64,000 bases of DNA from the NCBI RefSeq assembly GCF_000156375.1, contig NZ_DS996359.1, forward strand, positions 608,780 through 672,779. Direction: 5' to 3'. How positions within the stretch are numbered: position 1 is the first letter of the stretch; each line of letters begins with the position of its first letter. Of this stretch, positions 43,553-55,100 are shown piece after piece. Source of the DNA: Desulfovibrio piger ATCC 29098 (GTDB lineage Bacteria; Desulfobacterota; Desulfovibrionia; Desulfovibrionales; Desulfovibrionaceae). Made by a program: the position numbers and the translations under genes. The notes under the pieces were generated by a model. That model saw only the letters and a program-made list of their open reading frames with translations. It did no database searches and was not told the DNA's origin.

Positions 43553-43729
43553 CAGCAACGCGCGACCGGATGGCGGCCGTAGGCCGTGCCCGTTGGCCGC
43601 GAGGCCATTACGGGCATCGACAGCAACGCGCGACCGGATGGCGGCCGCAAGGCCGTGCCCGTTGGCCGCGAGGCCACTACGGGCATCGACAGCAACGCGC
43701 GACCGAATGGCGGCCGCAAGGCCGTGCCC
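43553..43729. repeat. Tandem 68-69 bp hairpin-forming repeats
   Basis: Two complete units (43553-43620 and 43621-43689) and a partial third (43690 to about 43729) abut without spacers and differ at a few bases. Each starts CAGCAACGCGCGACC and contains an inverted repeat, TGCCCGT-TGGCC against GGCCA-T-TACGGGCA. A single diverged copy of the same hairpin lies at about 35079-35121. It looks like a REP/BIME-type intergenic element. The gap of 43499-44056 around it has no supportable gene. Confidence 0.75.
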
Positions 43730-44056
43730 TCGACGCCGGACCGGGCGTGGCATCCGGGGCCGTCGGTCTGACCGGCAGGGGGCTGTAAGGCGAAAGGTCC
43801 ACGGAACGCGCCGCGAAACGGCATCCCTGCGGCCTGCCGCGCCCCCCGGAACGGCAGCCGCCGGACATGCGGACATGGCGGCGTGATGAAGACGCCTTCC
43901 CGGGATACACCGGGAAGGAGAGGACGGCACAGAGCGTCCTGCGGGGAGATCCCCGGGCCGGGACAGGGACGGACAGGCCGCCTGTCTCCGGCATGAAAAA
44001 AAGAAAGGGCGCCTTGGGCAAGGCTCCCTTTCCCGTCTGGAAACTGTCGGGATGCG

Positions 44057-44671
44057 CTAGATGTCCTGCCGGTATTGCAGGGACTGGCGCAAGGTCTCCC
44101 GGTCCATGTATTTGACCTCTGCCCCCAGGGGGATGCCTTGGGCCAAGCGCGACACCCTGATGTGCGGGAAACGTTTGCGGACGAGGTTCCTGATGAACGA
44201 CGCCGTGTTCTCCGCATCGATGGTGGCCCCCAGGGCAAGGATGAGCTCGCGGATCTCGCCTTCCTCCAGCCGGGAGATGAGGCGGTCGAGGTCGAGGTCG
44301 AGGCTGTCGCTGTCCATGTTGGCCAGCGGGGCCAGCAGGCCGCCGAGGATCATGTACTGGCCGTGATAGAAGCCGCCTTCGTCCAGGGTCAGCATACTGT
44401 CCCATTCGTTGACCAGGCAGAGCGTGTCCCGGGAGCGGTTCTCGTCCTTGCAGATGTCACAGGGATCGGTGGCCGAAAGGCCGCCGCAGCGCGAACACAG
44501 GTGCAGATTGTCCCGCAGGTCGTGGATGCCCTTGCCCAGGCGCCGGGTCTCGGCCTCGGGCCACTTGAGCAGGGTCATGGCCACACGCATGGCCGATTTG
44601 GGGCCAAGCCCGGGCAGGCGCGCCAGCTGTTCCACCAGGGCGCGCAGCGGTTCGGGAATCTGGCTGTGCAT
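44057..44671 (-). CDS. recR: Recombination protein RecR
   Basis: A 204-residue protein that acts with RecO to load RecA at gaps. The domain order is standard: an N-terminal helix-hairpin-helix (ARLPGLGPKSAMRVA), a four-cysteine zinc finger (CSRCGG, then CDIC), and a TOPRIM domain starting at LCLVNEWDSML, with ATIDAENTA. A Walker-B-like C terminus follows. It is the last gene of the dnaX-ybaB-recR cluster, three bases after ybaB. Confidence 0.96.
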   Translation of the reverse strand: MHSQIPEPLRALVEQLARLPGLGPKSAMRVAMTLLKWPEAETRRLGKGIHDLRDNLHLCSRCGGLSATDPCDICKDENRSRDTLCLVNEWDSMLTLDEGGFYHGQYMILGGLLAPLANMDSDSLDLDLDRLISRLEEGEIRELILALGATIDAENTASFIRNLVRKRFPHIRVSRLAQGIPLGAEVKYMDRETLRQSLQYRQDI

Positions 44672-44674
44672 GGC

Positions 44675-44978
44675 CTAGAACACGCCGGGAAGACGGATGC
44701 CGCCGGAGATGGCGCTCATCTCGCGGTCCAGGGTCTCGCGGGCGATGCGGCCGGCTTCGTTGACGGCAGCCATGATGAGGTCCTGCAGCATTTCCACGTC
44801 GCCGCCTTCCAGGGCCTTGGGATCGATGGTGAGGCCGCGCAGTTCCTGCTTGCCGGAGACAACGGCCTTGACCATGCCGCCGCCGCTGCTGGCTTCGTAG
44901 GTGCGTTCGTTGAGTTCGTTCTGCAGCTTGGCCAGTTTGTTCTGCATGACCTGCGCCTGGCGCAGGATATCGTTCATG

Positions 44979-44986
<8 letters not shown>
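44675..44986 (-). CDS. ybaB: YbaB/EbfC nucleoid-associated protein
   Basis: A 103-residue DNA-binding protein of the YbaB/EbfC family, a small homodimer that binds DNA. The family pattern is clear: MNDILRQAQVMQNKLAKLQNEL, then GGGMVKAVVSGKQEL and a C-terminal DLI..AVNEA segment. The ATG at 44986 has AAGGAG six bases upstream and overlaps the dnaX stop by eight bases. The conserved dnaX-ybaB-recR order supports the call. Confidence 0.95.
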
Positions 44987-46991
<2,005 letters not shown>

Positions 46992-46992
46992 G

Positions 46993-47041
46993 AAAAAAAC
47001 GGCAGGGCGCGCCTGTCCCCCAAAAAGGTTACAGGCGCGCC
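46993..47041 (-). terminator. ilvE: Terminator of ilvE abutting the dnaX start
   Basis: GGCGCGCCTGT and its complement (47006-47016 with 47031-47041) form an 11-bp stem. On the minus strand it is followed by a short spacer and seven T residues ending at 46993. The dnaX ATG occupies 46991-46989, so the hairpin occupies the normal leader of dnaX. Confidence 0.85.
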
Positions 47042-47052
47042 GGAAGAGAGTG

Positions 47053-47973
47053 CTAGAACGTGTAGTGGCTCAGCCAGTCGGCGTACTTGGCGTTCTGGCC
47101 CTTGACCACGCCGAAGTATTCCTTCTGCAGGTGCTTGGTCACAGGGCCGGCATGGCCGGCGCCGATGGTGCGGTTGTCCACTTCGCGGATGGGCGTGATC
47201 TCGGCGGCGGTACCGGTGAAGAAGGCTTCGTCGGCGATGTACAGCTCGTCACGGGTGAACTGCTGTTCTTCCACGGTGTAGCCCAGGTCGCGGGCCACCT
47301 TCATGACGGAGTCACGGGTGATGCCGCCCAGGATGGAGGTCCAGGGCGTGGTCTTGATGATGCCGTCGCGCACGATGAAGATGTTTTCACCGGTGGCTTC
47401 GGAAACGAAACCGTTGGTATCCAGCATCACGGCTTCGTCGTAACCGTCTTCCTTGGCTTCGATCTTGGCCAGGATGGAGTTCACGTAGTTGCCGGCGGCC
47501 TTGGCCTTGCTCATCAGGGTGTTGACGTGCATGCGGGCGAAGGAGCTGGTCTTGGCGCGGATGCCCATCTCCAGGGCTTCGGGGCCAAGGTAGGCGCCCC
47601 AGGGCCACACGGCGATGATGGTGTGGACCTTGTTGTTGCCGGGGTAGACGCCCATTTCGCCATCACCCACGAAGGACAGGGGACGGATGTAGCCTTCCTT
47701 CATCTTGTTGGCCTTCAGGGTGTCCAGGATGCCCTGGCTGATCTCGTCGACGGTGTAGGGAATGTTCAGACGCAGGATCTTCGCGGAATTGAGTAGGCGC
47801 TGGCTGTGTTCCTTCAGGCGGAAAACGGCGGAAGTGCCGTCAGCACAGGCATAGGCGCGGATGCCTTCGAAAACGGCGCTGCCGTAATGCAGGGCATGGG
47901 TGAGAACGTGAACCTGGGCGTCGGCCCAGGGGACCATTTTGCCGTCAAACCAGATGAAATCGGTCGTTTGCAT
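47053..47973 (-). CDS. ilvE: Branched-chain amino acid aminotransferase
   Basis: A 306-residue fold-type IV PLP enzyme that transfers the amino group between glutamate and the branched-chain 2-oxo acids, the last step of Val/Leu/Ile synthesis. The PLP lysine is K158 (SKAKAAGNYVNS). The class IV signature EAVMLDTNGFVSEATGENIF is intact, and the active-site segment YGSAVFEGIRAY is near the N terminus. The ATG has AGGAA six bases upstream. A terminator follows. No other ilv or leu genes are adjacent. Confidence 0.95.
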   Translation of the reverse strand: MQTTDFIWFDGKMVPWADAQVHVLTHALHYGSAVFEGIRAYACADGTSAVFRLKEHSQRLLNSAKILRLNIPYTVDEISQGILDTLKANKMKEGYIRPLSFVGDGEMGVYPGNNKVHTIIAVWPWGAYLGPEALEMGIRAKTSSFARMHVNTLMSKAKAAGNYVNSILAKIEAKEDGYDEAVMLDTNGFVSEATGENIFIVRDGIIKTTPWTSILGGITRDSVMKVARDLGYTVEEQQFTRDELYIADEAFFTGTAAEITPIREVDNRTIGAGHAGPVTKHLQKEYFGVVKGQNAKYADWLSHYTF

Positions 47974-48446
47974 GATACATTCCTCAATATATTCCGCGAT
48001 ATTGGCCAGGCCGGATCTTCCGCGCGCGGCGGGGCCTGTCCGAAGGGTAAAAATTTACTGGAAAGCGCCGCGTATGGCAAGCGTCCGCGGGCAGGAAGAT
48101 GCACTGCCCGCAACGGGAAGGCGAAGGTCCCGCCCGCAAGGCGGCGTGTCCGCTTGGTGTTCCCCGTAAGGGGAAGGATGGAGGCGGACGGCACGGCGAA
48201 GGACAGGGCCTGTCCGGGACCGGGGGAGGTACCCCATGGGCCTCCCGGCGGACACGCCCGGCCGGACTGCGGCCCCGTGCGTTACGGGCGCTCCCCGTCA
48301 GCCGCTGCGTCCGCTTCCGGGTGGTCAGATCTACGGAGGGCACACCGGCCGCCAGGGCAGGGGCCGGGCCTTGCTTGTCAGTGGCGGGACGAAAGTTTAC
48401 AACCCAGCAGACAAACATTTCAGGCAGCGATGCCTGTGGAGGCAGC
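47974..48446. other. Gene-free interval between ilvE and the hydantoinase gene
   Basis: A 473-base divergent region. It must hold the promoters of both genes. Small hairpins such as TTCCCC-GTAA-GGGGAA (about 48160-48173) are visible, but no strong promoter, operator or coding sequence could be supported. Confidence 0.4.
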
Positions 48447-50183
48447 ATGACAGCGCAGACGTTTCTGGGGATCGATGCGGGCGGCACGCATACCGATGCC
48501 GTGCTTTGCGGGCCGGAAGGCATCCTGGCCGGGGCCAAGGCGCCCACCTGCCACGAAGATCTGCCCTCTTCGGTGCGTGCGGCACTGGCCGCTCTGGAAA
48601 AGGCTCTGGAAGAAAGATTCGGCCCCGAGGGCCCGGCGCGCCTGCGTGCCGCGGACCGGGTGACCGTGGGCACCACCCTGGCCGTCAACGCCCTGGTGCA
48701 GGGCCGGGCCGACCGTGTGGCCCTGGCGCTGAGCGCCGGGCCGGGTCTGGCGCCCGCCCGTTTCGCCATCGGGGACGATGTCTGCATCCTGCCCGGCGGT
48801 CTGGACCATCGCGGCGTGGAAGTGACGCCTCTGGATACCCGTCCTCTGGCCGAGGCCTGCGCCGCCTGGAAAAAGAAGGGCGTGCGGGCCGTGGCCTGCG
48901 TGGGCAAGTTCTCGCCCCGCAATGCCGCGCACGAGCTGGCCATGGCCGACGTAGTGCGCGCTGCCGGCCTCACGCCTGTATGCGGGCACAGCCTGTCCGG
49001 CGAACTCAATTTCCCGCGCCGCATCGCCACGGCCTATTACAATGCCGCCGTGGCCCGCATCGTGGACGGCTTTTTGACCGCTGTGGAGCAGAGCCTGCAG
49101 GAAGCGGGCATCCGGGCCCCCCTGCGCCTGCTCAAGGCCGATGGCGGGGCCGTCCCGGCGGCCCTGGCCCGGCAGGAACCCGTGCAGTCCGTCCTGTCCG
49201 GCCCGGCGGCCAGCGTCATGGGCATTCTGGCCCTGTGTCCCGCCGTGGCGGAAGATGCCTGCTCCGTGCTGCTGGACGTGGGCGGCACCACCACGGACGT
49301 GGCCCTGTTCGCCCAGGGCTCGCCGGTGGTGGACCGTGACGGCATGAGCGTGCGCGGTCGCCGGACGCTGGTGCGGTCGCTGGCGTCCCTGTCCATCGGC
49401 GTGGGCGGCGATTCCCTGCTGCGCGTGGAAGGGCAGGGCGCGGCGGCCCGTGTGCACACCGGCCCCCTGCGCGAAGGTCCGGCCATGGCGTTTGGCGGCG
49501 CGCGTCCCACGCTGCTGGATGCCCTCAACGTCTGTGACCGGGAACGGCCCGGCAACCTTTCCGGCGATGCGGCGGCCTCCCTGCACGGCGTGGCGGCCCT
49601 GGCCGGGGAGCACGGCATGAAGCCCGAAGACCTGGCCGCCCGGGCCGTGGCCGATGCCCTCGATCAGGTGGCGGCGGCCGTGCGCGAGCTGGTGGACGGC
49701 GTCAATGCCCGTCCCGTCTATACGCTGGCGGCCCTGCGCGGCCTGCGCGACATCGCGCCGGAGCGGGTCTGGCTGGTGGGCGGCCCGGCGGAACGTCTGC
49801 GCGAGCGTCTGGCCGGACGGCTGGCCCTGCCCGTGGATTGTCCGCCCCACGCAGCGGTGGCCAATGCCGTGGGCGCGGCCCTGACCCTGCCCACCGCCGG
49901 TCTGGAAGTCTATGCCGACAGCGGCCGTGCCCTGCTGCGTGTGCCTTCGCTGGAACTGGAAGAAAAATTGCCGCGTGCGGCCACGCTGGAGACCGTGAAG
50001 GAACGTGCCGTGGCCCTGCTGGAAGAACGTCTGGCCGCCCATGACGCTGCCGGGGCCCGGGTGGAGGTGGTGGAAGCCGACCTCTTCGCCGTGCTGGACG
50101 ACAGCGGCCGGGCCTCGCGCGACATGCGCGTGCGCTGTCAGGCCGTGCCGGGCATCACCGGACAGGTGAGGGCGGCGGGCTAG
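48447..50183 (+). CDS. Hydantoinase/oxoprolinase-family ATPase-fold protein
   Basis: A 578-residue protein with the HyuA N-terminal domain (FLGIDAGGTHTDAVL at residues 5-19) and the hydantoinase A core. The core has TVGTTLAVNALVQGR, GGGT-like DVGGTTTDVALF and SIGVGGDSLL. Such proteins hydrolyse cyclic amides such as hydantoins or 5-oxoproline with ATP and usually pair with a B subunit. No B subunit is adjacent, so the substrate is open; some stand-alone homologues have unrelated roles. The ATG has GGAGG five bases upstream. It diverges from ilvE. Confidence 0.85.
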   Translation: MTAQTFLGIDAGGTHTDAVLCGPEGILAGAKAPTCHEDLPSSVRAALAALEKALEERFGPEGPARLRAADRVTVGTTLAVNALVQGRADRVALALSAGPGLAPARFAIGDDVCILPGGLDHRGVEVTPLDTRPLAEACAAWKKKGVRAVACVGKFSPRNAAHELAMADVVRAAGLTPVCGHSLSGELNFPRRIATAYYNAAVARIVDGFLTAVEQSLQEAGIRAPLRLLKADGGAVPAALARQEPVQSVLSGPAASVMGILALCPAVAEDACSVLLDVGGTTTDVALFAQGSPVVDRDGMSVRGRRTLVRSLASLSIGVGGDSLLRVEGQGAAARVHTGPLREGPAMAFGGARPTLLDALNVCDRERPGNLSGDAAASLHGVAALAGEHGMKPEDLAARAVADALDQVAAAVRELVDGVNARPVYTLAALRGLRDIAPERVWLVGGPAERLRERLAGRLALPVDCPPHAAVANAVGAALTLPTAGLEVYADSGRALLRVPSLELEEKLPRAATLETVKERAVALLEERLAAHDAAGARVEVVEADLFAVLDDSGRASRDMRVRCQAVPGITGQVRAAG

Positions 50184-50448
50184 GCCTGTCGCTGGCCCAC
50201 CATGGCATGCATGTTTTTTAGGGGAGAGGGGGCTGCGCGCTGCCGATGCCCGTCAGGTTGTTCCAGCGGTCCCGGGCCTGCTGTTGGGGGCGCCTCATCT
50301 TTGTGCCCCTGTCTGTAACGCTCCCGCGTTGCTGACGGGCAGGCCCAGAGGGATGCCATCAGCTCGCTGCGGCGCGCGAAGGGGCTCTGCCTGGACACCT
50401 CTTTATCCTCCTTTCGATTACCGTCGTCATAAAAAGGGACGCCATCCT

Positions 50449-50934
50449 ATGAAGATCGTGCTGTTCGAGCCGGAGATCCCGCCCAATACCGGCAACATCG
50501 CGCGCCTGTGCGCCTCCACGGGCATCCATCTCAACCTCATCGAGCCGCTGGGCTTCAAGCTGGAGGACCGCTACCTCAAGCGCGCCGGGCTGGACTACTG
50601 GCCGCATGTGCGCATGGATGTCTGGCCGGACTGGGACAGCTGGCTGGCCGCCGCCACGGCGGAGAACGGCGGTACGCCGCCGCGCTGTGTGATGACCTCC
50701 GCCCGGGGCGGGGAGCCTTTGCAGCACTTCGCCTTCGCGCCGGACGACTGCCTGGTCTTCGGGCCCGAGACGCGCGGCCTGCCGCCGGAGATCCTGAAGC
50801 GCTCCCCGTACAAGGTCCGCATCCCCATGCTCAAGGACAGCGTGCGCAGCATCAACCTTTCCACGGCCGCGGGCATCGTGCTGTTCACGGCCATGAGTTC
50901 CTGCGGGCTCATGGAAGGCCCGGAATGGCAGTGA
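50449..50934 (+). CDS. trmL: tRNA (cytidine/uridine-34 2'-O)-methyltransferase
   Basis: A 161-residue SPOUT methyltransferase that methylates the ribose of the wobble base in some leucine tRNAs. The family motifs are intact: FEPEIPPNTGNIARLCA at the N terminus, LVFGPETRGLP in the middle, and the knot segment IPMLKDSVRSINLSTAAGIVLF. Length matches E. coli TrmL. The ATG at 50449 was chosen because MKIVLFEPEIP starts the conserved fold; the AAGGGA site ten bases upstream is loose. A terminator follows. Confidence 0.92.
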   Translation: MKIVLFEPEIPPNTGNIARLCASTGIHLNLIEPLGFKLEDRYLKRAGLDYWPHVRMDVWPDWDSWLAAATAENGGTPPRCVMTSARGGEPLQHFAFAPDDCLVFGPETRGLPPEILKRSPYKVRIPMLKDSVRSINLSTAAGIVLFTAMSSCGLMEGPEWQ

Positions 50935-50984
50935 TCCGGCTGCCCGCCTCGCAGCCTGCGGGGTAATCGATTTCCCGGAGCCAT

Positions 50985-51011
50985 AAGGCAGGGTGTCCCC
51001 CTGCCTTTTTT
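50985..51011 (+). terminator. trmL: Terminator of trmL
   Basis: AAGGCAGGG pairs with CCCTGCCTT over a five-base loop and ends in a T-run. The following 51012-51289 stretch, before the TauE/SafE gene, is gene-free and moderately AT-rich, probably its promoter. Confidence 0.85.
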
Positions 51012-51289
51012 CATGTCTTTTTCCGGAACGGCGGGGGGGCGTGCCCTGCCGCGAAAACGTGCGCAGGGTATGTCGCCGGTCGGGGACGTGTGAGAGGAAT
51101 CTATCAGTAAAAATAATCTGTTTCCTTTTTGTGATGCGTTTATGCAACCTGTTTTTGCCTTTTGGGGAGGATGGGGACGCATCCGCGCAACATCCGCGCC
51201 GTATCTTGCCAGCAGGGCCAAAAAGGAGAATAAGGCATAAGAGGTGCGGCCAGCGTGCCGTATCGATTTTTCCACATCCGGGGGTCGTG

Positions 51290-52030
51290 ATGATCGTTGT
51301 TTTGCTGGTATGCCTGCTGGTGGGCTTTCTTGTGGGGCTGGCCGGAGTGGGCGGCATCCTGGTGCCGCCTGTGCTCATCCTCATGAGCGGACTGGAGCCG
51401 CACACGGCCATGGGGACGGCGCTGGCCTCCTTCATCGGTACGGGCTTCGTGGGCACATGGCTTTATCACAAGAACGGACACTACCGTTTTATGGAGGCCG
51501 TGCCCTTTGCGCTGGGCAGCTTCGTTTGCGCCGCGCCCGGTGCGCTGGTCAACGCCCGTATCGATGCCGGACCGCTGGTCATGATCCTGGCGGTCATCAT
51601 CGTGTTTGCCGGTGCCTGCACCCTGCGCCCGCCCAAGCCGGGCCGCAAGGGCAGCCCCTTCTGGCTGGGCTGGAAGGGCAGGGCGGTCATCGGCGGCGCC
51701 ACGGGCTTCATGGCCGGGCTCACCGGCGCGGGCGGCCCTGTGGCCTCCATCCCCTGGATGGTGCTGGTGGGGTATTCGCCCATCCATGCCGTGGCCCTGT
51801 CCATGCCCTACCAGATCGCCACCTCGTTTTCCGGCAGCGTGGGCAACATGATGGGCGGCCATGTGGACTGGATGCTGCTGCCCGCCCTGTGCGCCGTGCA
51901 GGTGGTGGGCCTGCTGGGCGGCATCGCCATGGCCCAGCGTGTGTCGGCACCGTTTTTGCGCAAGGTCATCGGTGCCTTGTGCATCGGACTGGGGGCCTTC
52001 CTCTTCCTGCGCCAGGCGGGCTGTTTTTGA
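51290..52030 (+). CDS. TauE/SafE-family membrane anion exporter
   Basis: A 246-residue inner-membrane protein with seven to eight helices and the TauE/SafE repeat pattern. The first repeat is FLVGLAGVGGILVPPVLI and the second is GFMAGLTGAGGPVASIP, the family's paired Gly-rich motifs. Members are thought to move sulfite, sulfoacetate or other sulfur-containing anions. In a sulfate reducer that would be sensible, but the neighbours do not confirm it. Either ATG 51290 or GTG 51287 could start it; only a G-rich stretch precedes. Confidence 0.85.
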   Translation: MIVVLLVCLLVGFLVGLAGVGGILVPPVLILMSGLEPHTAMGTALASFIGTGFVGTWLYHKNGHYRFMEAVPFALGSFVCAAPGALVNARIDAGPLVMILAVIIVFAGACTLRPPKPGRKGSPFWLGWKGRAVIGGATGFMAGLTGAGGPVASIPWMVLVGYSPIHAVALSMPYQIATSFSGSVGNMMGGHVDWMLLPALCAVQVVGLLGGIAMAQRVSAPFLRKVIGALCIGLGAFLFLRQAGCF

Positions 52031-52171
52031 TAGAAAAAATTCCCGGCCTGTTTCTGGGGGATAATCCCCTTGAATCTCAAATAAAATAACGTTGCAGACG
52101 CAACATTTTGGCGGGCGGGCCATGGGCTCGCCCGCTTGTGTCCTGCGGGACGGGCAGGTATGCTGCAGCGT

Positions 52172-55100
52172 ATGAATATCGCTGCCCTTTTCATCCGCCG
52201 ACCCGTGGCCACGGCACTCATCATGCTGGGCATGCTCTTTTTTGGGGCTGCCAGTTATGTGAACCTGCCGGTCAACCAGTTGCCCAACGTGGACTTTCCC
52301 ACCATCCAGGTGAGCGCCGACCTTTCCGGTGCTGACCCGGAGACCATGGCCGCTTCCGTGGCCACGCCGCTGGAAAAGGAATTCTTCACCATCGCGGGCA
52401 TCGACTCCATCTCGTCCGTCAATGCCACGGGTCGAACACGCATCACGATCCAGTTCGCCCTGGACCGTGATATCGACGCCGCGGCCCTGGACGTGCAGGC
52501 CGCCATCGGTCTGGCCCAGCGCCGTCTGCCCACCAACATGACCAACGACCCCAGCTTCCGTAAGGTCAACCCGGCGGACTATCCCATCCTCTATCTGCGC
52601 GTGGGGTCTCCCACCCTGCCGCTGTACGAGCTTAACGAATATGCCGATACCCTGGTGGGGCAGCGACTCTCCATGGTCAAAGGGGTGGCCCAGGTGGTCA
52701 TCTACGGGCAGAAGAAGTATGCCGTGCGCGTGCGTGTGGACCCCGACGCCCTGGCCAGCCGCGGGCTGGGCATCGACGAGGTGGCCGATGCCGTGAGCGG
52801 CGCCAACAGCAAGCTGCCCACGGGTTCGCTGGAAGGGGAGCGGCGCGCCAGCGCCATCAAGGCCTCGGGCCAGCTGGAGAACGCCGAAGCCTTCCGGGAC
52901 GTGGTGGCGGCCTACCGCAACGGTGCTCCCGTGCGCCTTTCGGACATCGGCGAAGTGGTGGACAGCGTGGAGCAGGACAAGCAGCTTTCCTGGGCCGATG
53001 ACGGCAAGCCCTGTATCATGCTGGCCGTGGAACGCCAGCCCGGCGCCAATACCGTGCAGGTGGTGGACGACATCAAGACCCTGCTGCCCGGCCTGACCCG
53101 CCAGCTGCCGCCCTCGGTCAAGCTGGAGATCTTCTATGACCGCTCGGAATCCATCCGCGAGTCCGTGGCCGAGGTGAAGTTCACCCTGGTGCTGACGGTC
53201 TTCCTGGTGGTGCTGGTCATCTTCCTGTTCCTGCGCAACCTGCCGGCCACCATCATCCCCAGTCTGGCCCTGCCCATGTCGGTCATCTCCACCTTTTCGG
53301 TGATGCTGGCCATGGGCTTCAGCCTGGACAACCTTTCGCTCATGGCCCTTACCCTGGCCGTGGGCTTCGTGGTGGACGACGCCATCGTCATGCTGGAGAA
53401 CATCGTCCGTCACCAGGAGATGGGCAAGGACCCGCTCACGGCGGCGTATGACGGCTCGGGCGAGATCGGTTTCACCATCCTTTCCATGACCGTCTCCCTG
53501 GCGGCGGTCTTCATCCCGGTGCTGTTCATGGGCGGCATCGTGGGCCGTCTGTTCTACGAGTTCGCCGTGGTCATCATCACGGCCATCCTGTTCTCGGGCG
53601 TAGTCTCCCTGACCCTGACCCCCATGCTTTGCGCCTACTTCCTGCGCCATTCGGGCAGCAAGCACCGCGTGGGCTATGAGGGCATCTACGGCAAGCTGGA
53701 GCGCGCCTTCGAATGGCTGGCCAACAAATACGCCCGTTCTCTGGATGTGGTGCTGCGGCACCGCCGCACCACGCTGATCTTCTCGCTCCTGTTGCTGCTG
53801 GCCACCGGCTGGCTGGGCGTCATCGTGCCCAAGGGCTTTTTGCCCAGCGAAGACATGGGCTTTGTGGTGGCCACCACCGAGGCGGAGCAGGGCATCTCCT
53901 TTGAAGGCATGGTCAAGGCCCAGCACAAGCTGGACGAGGTGCTGCGCAACAACCCGCATGTGGACCGCTTCAATTCCGTGGTGGGCATCGTGGGCAGCAG
54001 CCAGAGCATGAGCAACGGCACGCTCATGATCCACCTCAAGCCCCACGGCGAGCGTCCGGACATCCAGACCGTGGTGCAGCGCCTGCGCCGCGAGCTCAAC
54101 ACCTCGCCGGCCATGCAGGTCTTCCTGCGCGTGCCGCCGGCCATCAACATCGGCGGGCGCTCCACCAAGGCCCTGTACCAGTACACCCTCACCGGCACCA
54201 ACATGCAGGAGCTGTTCGAGTGCGCCCAGAAGGTGGAGGCCGCCCTGCGTCAGGTGCCGGAGATCCAGGACGTCAACAGCGACCTCCAGCTCAAGAATCC
54301 CGAGATCCGGGTGACCATCGACCGCAACCGCGCTTCGGCCCTGGGCATCAGCGCCGGGCAGATCGAGCTGGCTTTGCAGACGGCCTATGGCTCGCGCGAA
54401 GTCTCCACCATCTACGCGCCCACCAACGACTATACGGTCTTCGTGGAAGTGCGCAAAGACTTCCAGCGCAACCCCGACGCCCTGACGCGCCTGTATGTGC
54501 GTTCTTCCAGCGGCGAGCTGGTGCCCCTGTCCACCGTGGCCAAGATGAGCCCCGGTGTGGGCCCCATCGCCGTGAACCATGACGGCCAGTTCCCGGCCGT
54601 GACCATCTCGTACAACCTGCGTCCCGGCGTGGCCCTGAGCGAAGGCGTGGCCGCCGTGGAGCGCGTCAGCCTGCCGCTGTTGCCCGACTCGGTGAGCGCC
54701 AAGTCCCAGGGCACGGCCCAGGCCTTCCAGGATTCGCTCAAGGGCATGGGCTGGCTGCTCCTGCTGGCCATCGTGGTCATCTATCTGGTGCTGGGCATCC
54801 TTTACGAGAGCTTCATCCACCCGCTGACCATCCTTTCCGGCCTGCCGTCGGCGGGCTTCGGGGCCCTGTTCACCCTTTGGATCTTCGGTCAGCCGCTGGA
54901 CCTTTACGGCTTCGTGGGCGTCATCATGCTGCTGGGCATCGTGAAGAAGAACGCCATCATGATGCTGGACTTCGCTTTGGAAGCCCAGCGCCATGATCCC
55001 TCGCGCACGCCGCTGGATGCCATCACCGAAGGCTGTCATGTGCGTTTCCGTCCCATCATGATGACCACCATGGCGGCCCTCATGGGCGCCCTGCCCATCG

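Noticed and set aside
43553-43729. CRISPR array
   Set aside because: The 68-69 bp units abut with no spacers, number under three, and there are no cas genes.
46992-47052. SRP RNA gene upstream of dnaX
   Set aside because: In some bacteria ffs lies here, but this gap is only 61 bases and is filled by the ilvE terminator.
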